NCBI GenBank assembly: GCA_009103225.1
Contig: RHPI01000560.1
Coordinates: 66,209-98,274, forward strand
From: Chlorokybus atmophyticus
Taxonomy: Eukaryota; Streptophyta; Chlorokybophyceae; Chlorokybales; Chlorokybaceae
Length of the DNA stretch: 32,066 bases
Direction of reading: 5' to 3'
Translations under genes and position numbers: made by a program
Notes under the pieces: generated by a model
Told to the model about the DNA's origin: nothing
Databases searched by the model: none
What the model saw: the letters and a program-made list of their open reading frames with translations, nothing else
Part shown: positions 1-11,900 of the stretch, piece after piece
Numbering within the stretch: the stretch's first letter is position 1
How the letters are laid out: every line of letters starts with the position of its first letter

Positions 1-515
1 GCATAGTTGCGCCCCTTGCCCTCCTCCGTTCTGCCCTCACCCTGTTCACCGTCCCAAGTCAGTGCACACAACAACAACGACAACAATACCAACAACAACA
101 ACGACGACAACGACAACGTCTGCAGACATGCCTGGAAGTTGAACTTCTGGGAGTTGAAGCCGGTGAAGTGCGGGTCCTGGCACCCGGAGGCGTCCGCCAG
201 CATACAGGAGCAACTGCAATCACAGTCGAAGTGATCTATGCAAATCCCCGTCGGGACGCCGTCCGCGTATCTGTCAGTCTCGCAGGAAATGCTGCAGAAG
301 CCGTTGCACTCTTCGCTGTTGGGGCAGCTGACTGTACTGCAGGTGGCGGTGCCATACGGCACGCACACTCCCGGTCCCAGTAAGAAGTTGCACCCCGCAC
401 CGTCAATATTCGCTGCGCACTCCGCTGCAGTGGCCGGGATATGTAGCAAGAGCAATGCCGCCGCGACTGCCGCCAGCGACAACAAGAGAGTTCTCCCTAC
501 CATGACTCGCGCCAT
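1..515 (-). CDS. Gene A, 5' part: secreted Cys-rich protein with a root-cap/LEA-like domain
   Basis: Exon 1 is 515-132 (128 codons, phase 0). Intron 1 is 131-42. Exon 2 begins at 41 and runs off the window. The protein starts MARVMVGRTLLLSLAAV, a basic then hydrophobic signal peptide with a likely cut after about residue 33 (ATAA/EC). A Cys-rich segment of roughly 16 Cys in 80 residues follows, then DPHFTGFNSQKFNFQ at residues 114-128. In plant root-cap/LEA-like and other vWD-like extracellular proteins a DP-F-G-G-F-F motif opens the domain, so a secreted or wall protein is inferred; the function is unknown. The start at 515 precedes a second Met at 503, and a TATA box lies 76-85 bases upstream. 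No stop interrupts the frame. Bases 1-258 are about 99% identical to 30514-30771 in copy D. The intron is also open in frame, so splicing is inferred from the branch-like CTGAC, the AG border and comparison with B. Confidence 0.72.
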   Translation of the reverse strand, partial: MARVMVGRTLLLSLAAVAAALLLLHIPATAAECAANIDGAGCNFLLGPGVCVPYGTATCSTVSCPNSEECNGFCSISCETDRYADGVPTGICIDHFDCDCSCSCMLADASGCQDPHFTGFNSQKFNFQACLQTLSLSSLLLLVLLSLLLCALTWDGEQGEGRTEEGKGRNY

Positions 516-590
516 GCTGACGTGCCTTGGCTGCTACCCAACAGAAATGCACGCACAATGCTTTCTCTGCTGTGCATGCACCTGTCTTGA

Positions 591-600
591 GTATATATAG
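591..600 (-). promoter_or_regulatory. TATA box of gene A
   Basis: CTATATATAC on the minus strand lies 76-85 bases upstream of the gene A start codon. It is the only strong TATA match in this interval. An ATG near 574 would open a short upstream frame if transcription starts before it. Confidence 0.55.
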
Positions 601-690
601 TAGCGGCAGCCACAACGCAATGCGACAGCGACCCCAAGCAAGGCTCAGCAGTGCGTGGGCTTGAACCGGTCCCTTGCCGCACGTGCGGGT

Positions 691-2031
691 GGTACAGCTC
701 GGGCAAGCCGCCGCACGTGCATCACACACACTGGCCCGAATACACCGCTTTGAGCTTGACACAGCAGGGGTGGTGCATGCCAAACACACGCCTTTCCAAT
801 AGTAACTCGTTGATTACCTACCAGTTGCTCAGCCATTCATCCGACCGGACTCTCAAACCCCACACATACTCGTGATAGAGAAGCCTCTGCTGCCTGTGAG
901 TAATTGCTTTGCTTTTGCTGTGTTGCGTACGTACAACATTGCATGCCACGGAGAGCGTCCAGCACTACGAAAGCGTTTAACGTAATAATAAGCGAAACCC
1001 CTCCGCGTGTCTCTGCTTCCTTTGTTCCCTTGCATGCCACGGACAGCGCCCTTGCCCATGCATGTAGGGCCTGCCACGCTAGGCCTACATTGCGGGCGCA
1101 TGTTCTTGGCCGCTTGCGGCACACAACCAAAGACTCCTTCCCTTGACCCTGTGCACATGCACACACGTTGCGCTCTCGCTGGCTGGCTGGCTGGCTCACG
1201 GCAGTGCAAGCAGCGTAAGCAACGGGTTTCCACATGCGCCGCACCCCGAGGGGAAAGACACACAGAGGAAGAGGAGTTTGGTTCTGCGACGCACGTGTGC
1301 GCGCAGGCCCGGTACCGTTCTTGGGCAAGCCGCAGGACGCACGTTACGTGTCTTGAAGACACCTATCGTGTAATACAGGTTGTGGAAGCCTGAACCACTA
1401 CGCATATGCGTCGTAAGTTACTTATGGCTACTAACCCGGCGACGGCGCAGCCAGGGACGAGAGTCCGGTCTCTTCTTGCTGCGCGTGCGGTGGTACATGT
1501 TGGGCAAGCCGCCACAAGCATCACAAACCAACCAGCGTGCCGCTAGGGGCATTAGGCCTTTGTGTTGGCTTTCAGCGTCGGTTTGCTACCGTCCAGTCCT
1601 TGTTGTTATGTGCGATAGAGCGCCGTGCCCCGCGTGGCCAATGCACGAGTGGGGCCCCACTGGCCCATGCCGTGCGTATGGCCACGCGGGTAAAGTGGGC
1701 AGGGCGCTCCCCAGCAGACGCCAAGCCTGCAAGTGCCAGCTTTTACACAACTCTTAAAGCCCTAAGAAGACAGAGGCCCATGCATGGAGTAATGGCGTGG
1801 GGTCATGGGCAGCTGATGGGCAGACAACTTGTTGGCAAATACCAGTTGGGGGTGTCATTGACAATGACTTGTTGCGCTAGCTGTGACGGTGAAGCGGCAG
1901 TCACGCAAGGTGATGCTGCCCGCATGCCGCGCTGTCAACTATGGCCCACCAGCAACCGTTGTGCAAGTGGTACAACAGCTGCTGAATGAGACTGTACACG
2001 TGATGCGTCGGCTTGCCCAAGAAGTACGACC
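691..2031. repeat. Four-copy motif GGTAC-n-TTGGGCAAGCCG in the A/B intergenic region
   Basis: Direct copies lie at 691-725, 1311-1346 and 1492-1524, and an inverted copy at 2000-2031. Each has GGTAC (GTCGTAC in the last), a short gap, (T)YGGGCAAGCCG, and then a GCA-rich stretch that in three copies ends in ATCAC. Copies 1 and 3 are also alike further upstream, from 666 and 1465. I saw the motif nowhere else in the window. It may be a cis-regulatory module or remnants of a small element. Confidence 0.6.
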
Positions 2032-2142
2032 TGCCATGTGCTGGAGAATCCAGCCGACTGCCGATCTCAGCCAACTCCTACTACTTGCTGCCGCTAGCTC
2101 CTCTAGTGTCTTCTGTCTCCGCCTGCGGCCCATAAACATGAA

Positions 2143-2178
2143 AGAGAGAGAGAGAGACAGAGAGAGACAGAGAGAGAG
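2143..2178 (+). repeat. (GA)n/(GAGACA)n simple repeat upstream of gene B
   Basis: An interrupted purine tract of GA dinucleotides with AGACAG units ends about 18 bases before the first ATG of copy B. It may be 5' UTR or promoter. It is not coding. Confidence 0.7.
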
Positions 2179-2195
2179 GATGGGAAGGGGCGCCG

Positions 2196-4068
<1,873 letters not shown>

Positions 4069-4182
4069 CATGCGCACGTGTGTGTGCCTCCTTGCTACTG
4101 AGTATCACTCCTCTACAGTCCTATTGTGACATCAACTGGGCTGGACTAAGTGACAACAGCAAATGAGGCGCATGCTAGTATG
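4069..4182. other. 3' flank of copy B
   Basis: A short stretch between the stop of copy B and the truncated end of element E1. It contains a tandem GCTAGTAT duplication near 4172-4190. No gene is seen. Confidence 0.4.
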
Positions 4183-4369
4183 CTAGTATGCATTGGGTTG
4201 AAAAGTATGCAACTTCAACGTACACAGTCTTTGCACTCTCGAAATAGGGCACCTGCGGTAGGTATACCTACGAAGGGTCGTAGCCTTAGCCTGCAGTGTG
4301 GTTGGTTTAGGAGGATATGCAAGACAGTGCGCGTAAGATAGCGCCAGTGACAACATGGTCACTTTCTTA

Positions 4370-5200
4370 GGGCTGAGCTCCCTTTCGGAATTAAAACTAT
4401 TGTCCATCACATTTGGAACAGTTGCTGCTGTGCTAAACTCAGGCTGTTGTTGATCATCATCAGTGCCTTTACCATCGGAAGAATCGCTGTCACTGATCTT
4501 CTGCAGCTGCCGTGCTCCCACGACTTCATGGAATATAACTTCTCTGCTGATTCCAATCTTCTGAGTATTCTCCAGCAGCACCCTAGAAGCCTTGGAGTCA
4601 GGCTCATAGCCAAGGAAGACACCTTTCTTGCTGACCGGGTCCGGCTTCTTCCTTTGCTGCTTGGGTGTCAACACATATGTAGTGCAGCTAAACACTCGCA
4701 TGTTGCTTACGTCTGCAGCCTTCACAAAGAACAGCTCCCAAGGAGTCTTTCCTTAAGCATGCACTAACAATCCATTCCTGATATAGTTGGCTGTCAAAAC
4801 CGCTTGTGCCCACCAGCAATACTCCATCTTTGCATCACTCAGCATAGCACGAACTCTCTCCATCAAGGTCAGATTCAGCCTCTTTGCTGCACCATTCTGC
4901 TGCGGAACGAGGCTCTTATTTGATGCACAATGCTTCGTGAACACAAAAATGCAGACAGCTCTGTGTTCAGGTACTCCCCTCCTCTGTCACTTGTGACTGA
5001 CTTCACATATTTGCCAGACACATTCTTCAACCACAGTACCACCTCTTCACCACAGCTGGGACATCTGACTTCAGCTTCACAGGACGCATCGATGACAGCT
5101 TGGAGAATTCATCAAGGAAGGTGGCAATGTACGATGCTCCCCCCTTTTATGGCTCTGGTAACGGACCACACACATCTGTGTGCACCAACTATCCAATGTG
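4370..5200 (-). pseudogene. E1 integrase core and C-terminal part (broken)
   Basis: Copia integrase motifs occur in several frames: PQQNGAAKRLNLTLMERV (the conserved PQQNG-AER-N region with the catalytic Glu helix), WWAQAVLTANYIRN, then NMRVFSCTTYVLTPKQQ and KKGVFLGYEPDSKASRVL, the typical C-terminal GYEP segment. The N-terminal catalytic part near 5000-5200 is frameshifted. The enzyme would insert element cDNA into the genome; this copy cannot. Confidence 0.8.
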
Positions 5201-5653
5201 CTCGCTGACGCTCTTTGGCAACCTTTTTTTCTGAAAAGGTTGCCTATGCATCTTGGACAGCACGTATGGCCCATACAACGCACCTCTAAACTGCTTGATC
5301 TGCGCCTTGCTCACATCAATGCCTCCGACCAGATCTTCACCCACCAGACGATGAAGGTTGTCAAACTCAAGATGTCCAAACCTTCGATGCCAAAGTTCAG
5401 CTGACTCAGCAACTGTCGCCATCAGTGCCTTGTCAGTGTCAGCTTCTTCTATTAGATAGAGCCCGTCCTGCTGTTCTCTTGCGATGAGGCAAACCTTGCC
5501 ATCAACCTTGAGACAGACCTCTGCTCTTTTTCCTGACAAATCAGCTTCAGCCTTCAACGCAACCTTCATGGAGAAGAGGCTAGCCTGTGCACGTGGGACA
5601 TGAAGTACCTTCTTCAGCTCCACCCTGTACACCTTCTCCCACCTTACATTCAA
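5189..5653 (-). pseudogene. E1 protease tail and GAG-pre-integrase domain
   Basis: An open frame of about 154 residues starts KVYRVELKKVLHVPRA (the usual protease-end L-VLHVP motif), continues to LFSMKVALKAEADL, and then has AELWHRRFGHLEFDNLHRL, the GAG-pre-integrase H-RFGH signature. It ends in KMHRQPFQKK, where C-x2-C residues of the zinc-binding domain are normally found. Homologous copies are at 18619-19130 and 13258-13440. Confidence 0.82.
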
Positions 5654-5869
5654 GCACCTCCTGGCCTGTACCTGCTACCTCCAAGCTCCCTCCCAACACC
5701 TCCACAGGGCGGGGACTTGTCTGAACCTCAAAGTTCTGTAGCAGCCTAGCATCGGGAGTAAGTTGCTGTGTACGACTGAGTCGAACACCCACCCAAAAAT
5801 CTGTCTTCCTGTGGATGCTGTGAAGGCAACTGCTCCACCCACTCCTCTCTGTTCACCCTATGAATTGCC

Positions 5870-6642
5870 CTTTGCTGACTTTAGCTGCTAACAATCACTC
5901 TTTTTGTGCCCAACTTAGTCGCAATGGAAGCACTTTCCCTTGAAAGGCTTCTTCTGCTTCTTCTGATCTCCACTCCTGCTGCCATTGTTGTTGTTGCTTG
6001 TACCAGCTCCTTCAGATTACTGCGCTCAAGCAGCAAACGCACCGGACTTTCCATCAGCCTCGTTGTTCTTGATTCTTGATTTTGCCTTCAACAGGATTGG
6101 CAAAATATCTTTGAGGGACAAATTCTAATTGGTACTGATACCCTCCAACATGATCACAATAATCTCAAACTCTTGTGGCAACCCAGACAACACATTCAAG
6201 CACAAATCATCCTCTGAGACTGAATCCCCTATAGAGGTCAAACCATTTCTGAGCTTCTGTGCACGTCCCAAATACTCTGTAACTGTTCTACTAGCAAGCG
6301 TCCTCATGTTGTTGAACGCTTGCTTGAGCTTAATTTTACGACCAACAGAGCGTGTAGAGAAAATATTTTTTAAAGCTCCCCATGCATGCTTGGCATCAGA
6401 TTGCAACGCAGTGGCCTATGAAATGGCTCAACGTGCATACTCATCAAAATCAACGCATGCAAACTGCTTTGCCTTCATGAAGACTCGTAACCAATTGGCG
6501 CACTCCCCTTTGGGTAAACGTAGTCCCACAGCTCTTTGTAGATGAGCTTCATCTTTATCTCAAAGCTCTATCTGGCGTAGTTGTCATCTCTCAAAAGTTT
6601 AATGGAGAACATCTCCTTCTCTAATTCAGTGGTTGCTACCAT
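5870..6642 (-). pseudogene. E1 gag with CCHC zinc knuckle
   Basis: The probable start is ATG at 6642 (MVATTELEKEMFSIKLLRDD). The frame soon meets a stop. The clearest part is 6406-6125, with AWGALKNIF, SRTVTEYLGRAQKLRNGL and NVLSGLPQEFEIIV, typical of copia gag (UBN2-type). A knuckle CFHCD-VGHKKSDC (C-x2-C-x4-H-x4-C) lies near 5890-5935, with an in-frame stop inside it. Gag packages element RNA. Confidence 0.75.
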
Positions 6643-6752
6643 GTTGTCTCATATTGGCTGAGCTTCACAGGTAAATCCCACAATCCTCCTGCTTGTTCGC
6701 CATACCTCTCAGAGTCTCAGCTAACAGCTTCAACAACCTCACACACGTAGAT

Positions 6753-6765
6753 GTGGGCCCATAAC
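6753..6765 (-). other. E1 primer-binding site
   Basis: GTTATGGGCCCAC follows the inner edge of the 5' LTR. It is complementary to the anticodon arm of eukaryotic initiator tRNA-Met (GGGCCCAUAAC), as in Drosophila copia, not to the tRNA 3' end. Confidence 0.6.
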
Positions 6766-7109
6766 TAGTGGCTAGAGATGTTGCATGCAACCATGCACAA
6801 CAAGCATACACAGCACAGTGGTAAAAGCAGAGCTACACCGCCAACGAAGTGACCAGAGAAGTGAACTAACTTAATAATTCGCGACCTGTCGGCTCTGGGC
6901 CCTCAGTTTGGGTCCTACCAAGGACCGGACCAGACTGTACCAGTCCTAACTACCTGCAGCCTATACATACAACTGCTGTCTATGAGTAGCTTATCAAGTA
7001 CCAACTTAATAAGCTACAATAGGGCTAGCTAAGCTGACGGGACAATAGCACAAAAGTGTCATATGCTATATATGTAGAGAACACTACATAACATGCTATA
7101 TTCTCCACA
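6766..7109 (-). repeat. LTR1 copy 1 (5' LTR of E1)
   Basis: 344 bp. On the minus strand it runs from TGTGGAGAATATAGC to CATCTCTAGCCACTA. The other copies at 9951-10293 and 22081-22409 share about 90% by eye. In copy 2 the inner end reads TGGTCAACA, so the true terminus is TG...CA and this one has mutated. Confidence 0.8.
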
Positions 7110-7110
7110 A

Positions 7111-7829
7111 CGGATTGTATGCACTAGGTATGGTGCATGCACCGGTGCTCAGACCATGCATGGTTTTAATGGATGTGACATCATGACAGACCATGCATAG
7201 TGCGTTGTATGTTAGAACCATACATGGTGCCGCTTGTGGCCCATATATGCACAACAATGTCCGTAACCATGGATCATCATGGTGCGACTGTCAACCAGAC
7301 CATGTATGGTGCATTGTATGTTACGACCATACATGGTCGCTTGTGGACCATGTATGCACAACAATGTCCGTAACCATGGACCATGCATGGTGCGGCTGTT
7401 GACTAGATTGGCACCATACACGGTCCACCGTGTCAGAAGGGCAGCGCACCATGCATGGTTTGTACAATGTCATCTTAAAAAAAGACTTTCGGTCCGTATT
7501 CATAGATCATGCATGGTGCGACTATCAATTACCAAACTTGTGGAATAAAGAAACCATGCCCGATCCACTATGCCAGGGGGCATTGCACCATACATGGTCC
7601 TTACAACCTCATACAAACAGGTCACCATGCATGGTGCGACCCCGACCGTCCGGCTGTTATTCACAGTCGGACCATATATGGTCCACCGATTTCACTTAGC
7701 AAGGGAAAATGCTGGTCCCAAGGCGCGGACCATTCTTGGTCATTTGGCGTCAATCTGTGTGCTTGCTTTGAGACCGCAATAACATGCACACCTGCTCGAA
7801 CCTGTAGAGGCTAGAGGCAGACATGGCAA
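7111..7829 (+). repeat. Palindrome-studded dispersed repeat, copy 1
   Basis: About 720 bp homologous to 26437-27231 in the same orientation. It carries nine perfect 12-bp palindromes ACCATRYATGGT, at 7153, 7217, 7299, 7326, 7380, 7448, 7587, 7624 and 7671, plus several with one mismatch (7413, 7506, 7728). Two extend to 16 bp (7324-7339, 7669-7684). Short open frames differ between the two copies, so it is probably non-coding. No terminal inverted repeats or target duplication were recognised. It starts one base after LTR1. Confidence 0.85.
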
Positions 7830-8539
7830 CAGTATGCTCTACTCTGCGGTGCCACCCTAGAAGAGATACAAGCACAAGGATTGTGGAAACGACTTGAGAG
7901 CATGCAGGTGTACTTGCAGCAAAGTAGCTTACCTCCCACCGCATCAAAACCACCTGGTAAGGATACATGCCCAGGTCAACGATGGAGGGCGGAACTCTGG
8001 GACCTTTTTTCAACTATAGAGACTTGTCGCGCACTAGCATGCGCTGCTTGATGGGCAAGGCCATGGAAGCTGGCCACCATACAGCAGAGCGCTATTCTGG
8101 CACAATTATAATCGCATTGACGCGCCAGTGCTTAACAAAAAATGCCATGGCTTCGTGCAGCATGGCAAGCGAAGGATGACAGTAGACCAGGTTACCCCCC
8201 AACTCTGCGAGCACCACGCGCTAGTCCAAGGAAAGCGCATTGCTGATGCTACTAGGCATAGGCAAGAAAGGAAAGTAAGCATCTGTCTTGGCATTCCATT
8301 CAGTTGCAAAGACATTAAGCACTGGAGTTCCCATGCCCGTCACAATGGCTGATGTAACTTCCTCGCACAGAGACTAATCCCCCCTATCTGTGAACTTGGA
8401 AAGCTTGTCTCCAAGTTCCAATTGCTGTCGCGGCTCCCATATGCACTGCATAGCAAAATCCTTTTCCCAACAGGTATGCCACAATCGTCGTAGCGCGTGC
8501 CGTACTGCCGCATGCCCTGCTGAAAGCTATCGAAGAACT
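7830..8539. other. No feature recognised
   Basis: Unique-looking DNA. Small open frames on both strands (for example 7967-8179 plus, 8106-8315 minus) have no recognisable motif and no splice context. CCATGG and GCCATGGC sites recur. Confidence 0.4.
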
Positions 8540-8925
8540 AGCATGCACATGTAGCTGAGGCAAGCATAGACACACAGAGACAGAGCTACCGCCACCAGAG
8601 CATACACAAGTTACATCACATTCATCTATTACAAGTTGTCCGCTGGTTCTTATACCAGCCAGTTACATACACGTCTACATTTGCAAGCACTGCATAAGCT
8701 TTACTCAGCCTTTTTACGCAGTCTAAGCTGCGCTGTCTTCCTTACAACTAGAGCTTTCTAACAAGCTGTCTCACGTCTTACATGAGTAAGTATACGCGGA
8801 GATACGAAGCAGTTAGTAAGGCTCCAGTCTGGAGTCCGGAGTCTGGTCGGACGTTGCCGTCTTGCTAAGTCCGGACCTGGTGCTCGTCCTTACAAACTTC
8901 TACTCCTGTGTGAAGGGTCGATGCT
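8540..8925 (+). repeat. LTR3-like solo sequence, copy 1
   Basis: Homologous to about 15533-15900. Shared blocks include ACACGTCTACATTTGCAAGC, a region with CTAAGTCCGGA and GTCCGGAGTC, and the end ACTCCTGTGTG. Size and placement inside other copia elements suggest a solo LTR, but the ends are not fixed. Confidence 0.5.
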
Positions 8926-9210
8926 GATCATATGTAGCAATACTCTCAACAAAAGCTGCTGCAACATGCGCACCGCCCGCTGATAGTCTCCCGGTAAGAG
9001 CTAGAGTTTTAGGTGTTAACGACAGTCTTGATGGCGCTGAGTCTTTTGGTATAGCTTCAGACCTCGTCTTTAAGTCTTAAAACCAGTCTTCTCCAGCCTA
9101 AGCAGCAAAAGCACTTCAGCTCTTGTCACCACCGAAGACCAACACCAGCACCATAAGTCTCAACAGCAGGGGAGGAGGTATCCTTTACGTGAGAGGCGTG
9201 AGTTGAAAGA

Positions 9211-9950
9211 TTGATCAACCAAGCCATGGCTGCATCGGACACACTCGGGGGCTTAAAGAAGCTTAGTACTTATGAGGAGGCGCTTGGTGCTGATGCAGAT
9301 CTCTGGAAGAAGGCAATGGATGAGGAGATTGCTTCTCTACTAGCCAACCAGACCTTGAGGCTTAAGACTGTCCCGGCTGACATTAGACCTATCCCGGTCC
9401 AGTGTGTATACAAAATCAAGAAGGATGGGCAAGACAGCATTGAGCGCTACAAGGCGAGGCTTGTCGCGAAGGGCTTTCTCCAACGGGAGGGCATTGATTT
9501 CAATGAGGTCTTCACTCCAGCTAGCAAGCACACGCACGCACGCACAACTTTTTGCACCATGTTGGCTTTGGTGGTTGCTCAAGACCTAGAGCTGCACCAT
9601 CTTGATTTTAAGACCGCGTTCCTCGACGACGAGCTTCAAAAGGACATCTTTGTGCAACAACCCAAGGGCTACCATGAGGGAGGTCCAGACGTGGCATGCA
9701 AGCTTGTGAAGGCCTTGTATGGTCTTAAGCAGGCGCTCAGGGTTTGGCACATCCGCTTGAGCAAGGAGCTCGAGATTCTGGGTATTACCCCAGTACTGCA
9801 GACCCAGGACTCTTTATCCATGGAGAGCTATAGGTCTGGCTTTTTGTACACTTATGACATCAGCGGTTTTGCCTCAGACTTGAAGGACTTGAAGGAAGTC
9901 AAGGCTGGTTTGAGCAAGGCTTTTGATGTGTCCGCGACCTTGGAGAGGCC
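9211..9950 (+). pseudogene. E4 reverse transcriptase, N-terminal part
   Basis: The frame reads [103 protein letters not shown] and [17 protein letters not shown], a textbook copia RVT_2 domain. The catalytic YVDD segment is altered to YTYDISG and sequence around it is lost. The reading frame continues into the inserted LTR1 (from 9951), so the apparent C-terminus is chimeric. A 5-bp site AGGCC precedes the LTR. Confidence 0.85.
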
Positions 9951-10293
9951 TGTTGACCAGAGATGCTGCATGCAACCGTGCACAACAAACATACACAGCA
10001 CAGTGGTAAGAGCAAAGCTTCACCGCAAACGAAGTGATTGGAGAAGTGAATCAACTCAATAACCCGCGGCCTGTCGGCTCTGGTTCCTCAATCTAGGTCC
10101 TACTTAAAACAAGACCAGACTGTTCCAGTCTTAGCTGCATGCAGCCTATACATACAACTGCAGTCTATAAGCTTAATAAGTACCAACTTAATAAGCTACA
10201 ATAGGGCTAGTTAAGCTTACTGGACAATAGCAGATAAGTCTCATATGCTATACATGTGTAAGAGCACACGCAAATCATGCTATGTTCTTCACA
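9951..10293 (-). repeat. LTR1 copy 2 (3' LTR of E3)
   Basis: 343 bp. On the minus strand it runs from TGTGAAGAACATAGC to CTCTGGTCAACA, with good TG...CA ends. A purine-rich tract CCTGCGTGGGAG lies just before it on the minus strand, the expected position of a polypurine tract. It is flanked by AGGCC, matching AGGTT beyond the far LTR at 22410. Confidence 0.82.
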
Positions 10294-10780
10294 CTCCCAC
10301 GCAGGTAGCTTGGCCAGCTCTGAATCTTTAAAACTTGGTCTTCTTTGTCTTCATCTTCACAATCCCGATGCTCAGTTCTTCACAGCATGCCTTGAACTTC
10401 TTCACATGCGTTGCCTTCGTCATGAAGTTAGCCAACGTCTCCTCGTTGTTGCAGTAGACAAACTTAATCTCATTCCTGGCCACTCTGTCCCACAAAGTGA
10501 TGATGCACATCAATGTGCTTGCTTCTGGCCGAAAGAATGGGATTCCTCAGTAGCTGCACGCCCCCCCCNCCCCCCCCCCCCCCCCCCTTTTAATTGTTGC
10601 AGGACATCTCCACGCTTTCACATGGATGACCAAGGTCTCCCACTAGTTTTTTAAGCCACAACGCCTCCTTAGCTGCAGCTGCAAAAGCCATGTACTCTGC
10701 TTCTGTGGTAGAAGCTGCCACTGTCGGTTGCAGTTCGCTATTTCAGCTGATTACTCCACCAATCAGCTTGAAGACATACC
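10294..10780 (-). pseudogene. E3 RNase H, C-terminal part
   Basis: The 10513-10328 frame reads ALWDRVARNEIKFVYCNNE-like sequence (MMCIITLWDRVARNEIKF, VYCNNEETLANFMTKATHV), the copia RNase H end (V-YC-T-E-LAD-LTK). Upstream, 10780-10670 has the A-STTEAEYMA equivalent in pieces. A poly-C run with an N at 10561-10587 interrupts it. Confidence 0.7.
10561..10587 (+). repeat. Poly-C run with one undetermined base
   Basis: About 26 C with an N at 10569 inside E3 RNase H. A homopolymer with an ambiguous base suggests a sequencing or assembly weak point, so the length is not reliable. Confidence 0.8.
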
Positions 10781-10859
10781 CAGGGGTTGACCTTCTGGTA
10801 TCTAGGTCACCAGTATAGTCTGCATCACAGTAGCCTTGCAACACCTGGTTGCCCCGCCC

Positions 10860-11900
10860 ATATTAGATGCCAACTATTGCTATCTTGACAAGTAGCGTAG
10901 TACACCCTTTGTTGCCAACCAATGTTGCATTGTTGGAGCAGACATGTAACTTGCCAACTGTCCCACAGCATGTGCAATGTCAGGTCGAAACACTATAGAC
11001 AGATAGAGTAGGCTCCCCACAAGCTCACAGTAGGGGTACTTGGCCTTGTTTAACTCTTCATCACTGTCTAGTGCTCTCACCAGTTAAACTTCCACGCTCA
11101 ATGGCACCTCTCAAATATTAGCATTGTTGAGACTAAACTTTGTAACCAGCTGCTTCACCGCTTGCTCTTGCATAATGGTGATGGTTTCAGCAGCTCTCCC
11201 TCTGGTAACAACCATACTCAGGAAGTATGTTCTCTCGCCCAAGTCTCTGCACTCAATCACAGCCTACAGCCGAGTCTTCACTCGCTGCACCCCTGACATT
11301 CCTGACGCTGCAATTAAGATGTTGTCCACGTACACCAACAGCCACACTTGCTTGCTCTCGTTGTAGAACAACTTTGGATCTGCCAGACTTAATTTGAACC
11401 CCTGCTTCAATAGCTCCTTGCACAGTGTTGCATGCCACACCCGTGGTGCCTGCTTCACGCTATATAGTGCTTTAACCAATCTGCATGCTGCACCAGGTGG
11501 CCCCTCCTGATACCCCATTGGTTGCTGAATGTAGATTCTCTCCTCCAGCTCCCCATACGAAAACGATGTCTTAACATCTAGGTGATTGGACTTTAGATTA
11601 TCTGCTGACACAATTGCCACCATAGCTCTAAGGGTTGCCAACTTCCCCGCAGGTGCAAACACCTCATTGAAGTCAACTCCTTCTTGCTGCAAAAACCCCT
11701 TGGCAACAAATCTGGCTTTGTACATCTCACAGGGTTGCCACTGCCGTCCCTCTTCACCTTGAACACCCACTTGACATGAATAGGCTTAACCCCTGCGGGT
11801 GGAACTTCAACTTCCCATGTTGCATTGGCATGCAGCGAGGCTATCTCTTCATCCATTGCCTGACGCCAACTGTCTGCATCAATCCTCCGGAGTGCTTCTT
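10860..11900 (-). pseudogene. E3 reverse transcriptase (broken)
   Basis: Copia RT blocks occur in two overlapping frames: MDEEIASLHANATWEVEVPP and HVKWVFKVKRDG near 11860-11740, then [60 protein letters not shown] and LLVYVDNILIAAS, ending with ELNKAKYPYCELVGSLLYLS and LASYMSAPTMQHW at 11080-10880. The active-site motif is YVDN rather than YVDD. A frameshift near 11740 and stops near 11080-11260 break it. Confidence 0.85.

Larger units (their letters stand above)
601..2195. other. Intergenic region between divergent genes A and B
   Basis: No convincing gene was found. Open frames on both strands overlap each other and lack coding character. The stretch holds four copies of a roughly 33-bp motif (annotated separately), a (GGCT)4 run near 1180-1196, the palindrome ACGCATATGCGT near 1400, and a GAGA-rich tract just before gene B. 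It would serve as the shared upstream region of A and B. Confidence 0.5.
4183..7109 (-). mobile_element. E1: 3'-truncated Ty1/copia retrotransposon, family 1
   Basis: On the minus strand the order is 5' LTR (6766-7109), primer-binding site, gag, zinc knuckle, protease remnant, GAG-pre-integrase, then integrase. This is the copia order. Reverse transcriptase, RNase H and the 3' LTR are missing. Homology with element E3 breaks off in the integrase-RT linker just after RELSPKKV, near 4360. Many frameshifts and stops interrupt the frame, so it is a dead copy. A palindrome-rich repeat starts one base beyond the outer edge of the LTR. Confidence 0.85.

Noticed and set aside
1007-1393. Overlapping 120-170-codon frames between A and B on both strands
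   Set aside because: Frames overlap on both strands in GC-rich DNA and resemble no family; no splice or promoter support.
7111-7829. CRISPR-like array
   Set aside because: The recurring unit is a 12-bp palindrome with irregular spacing and related flanks, in a eukaryotic sequence; there are no uniform repeats or unique spacers.
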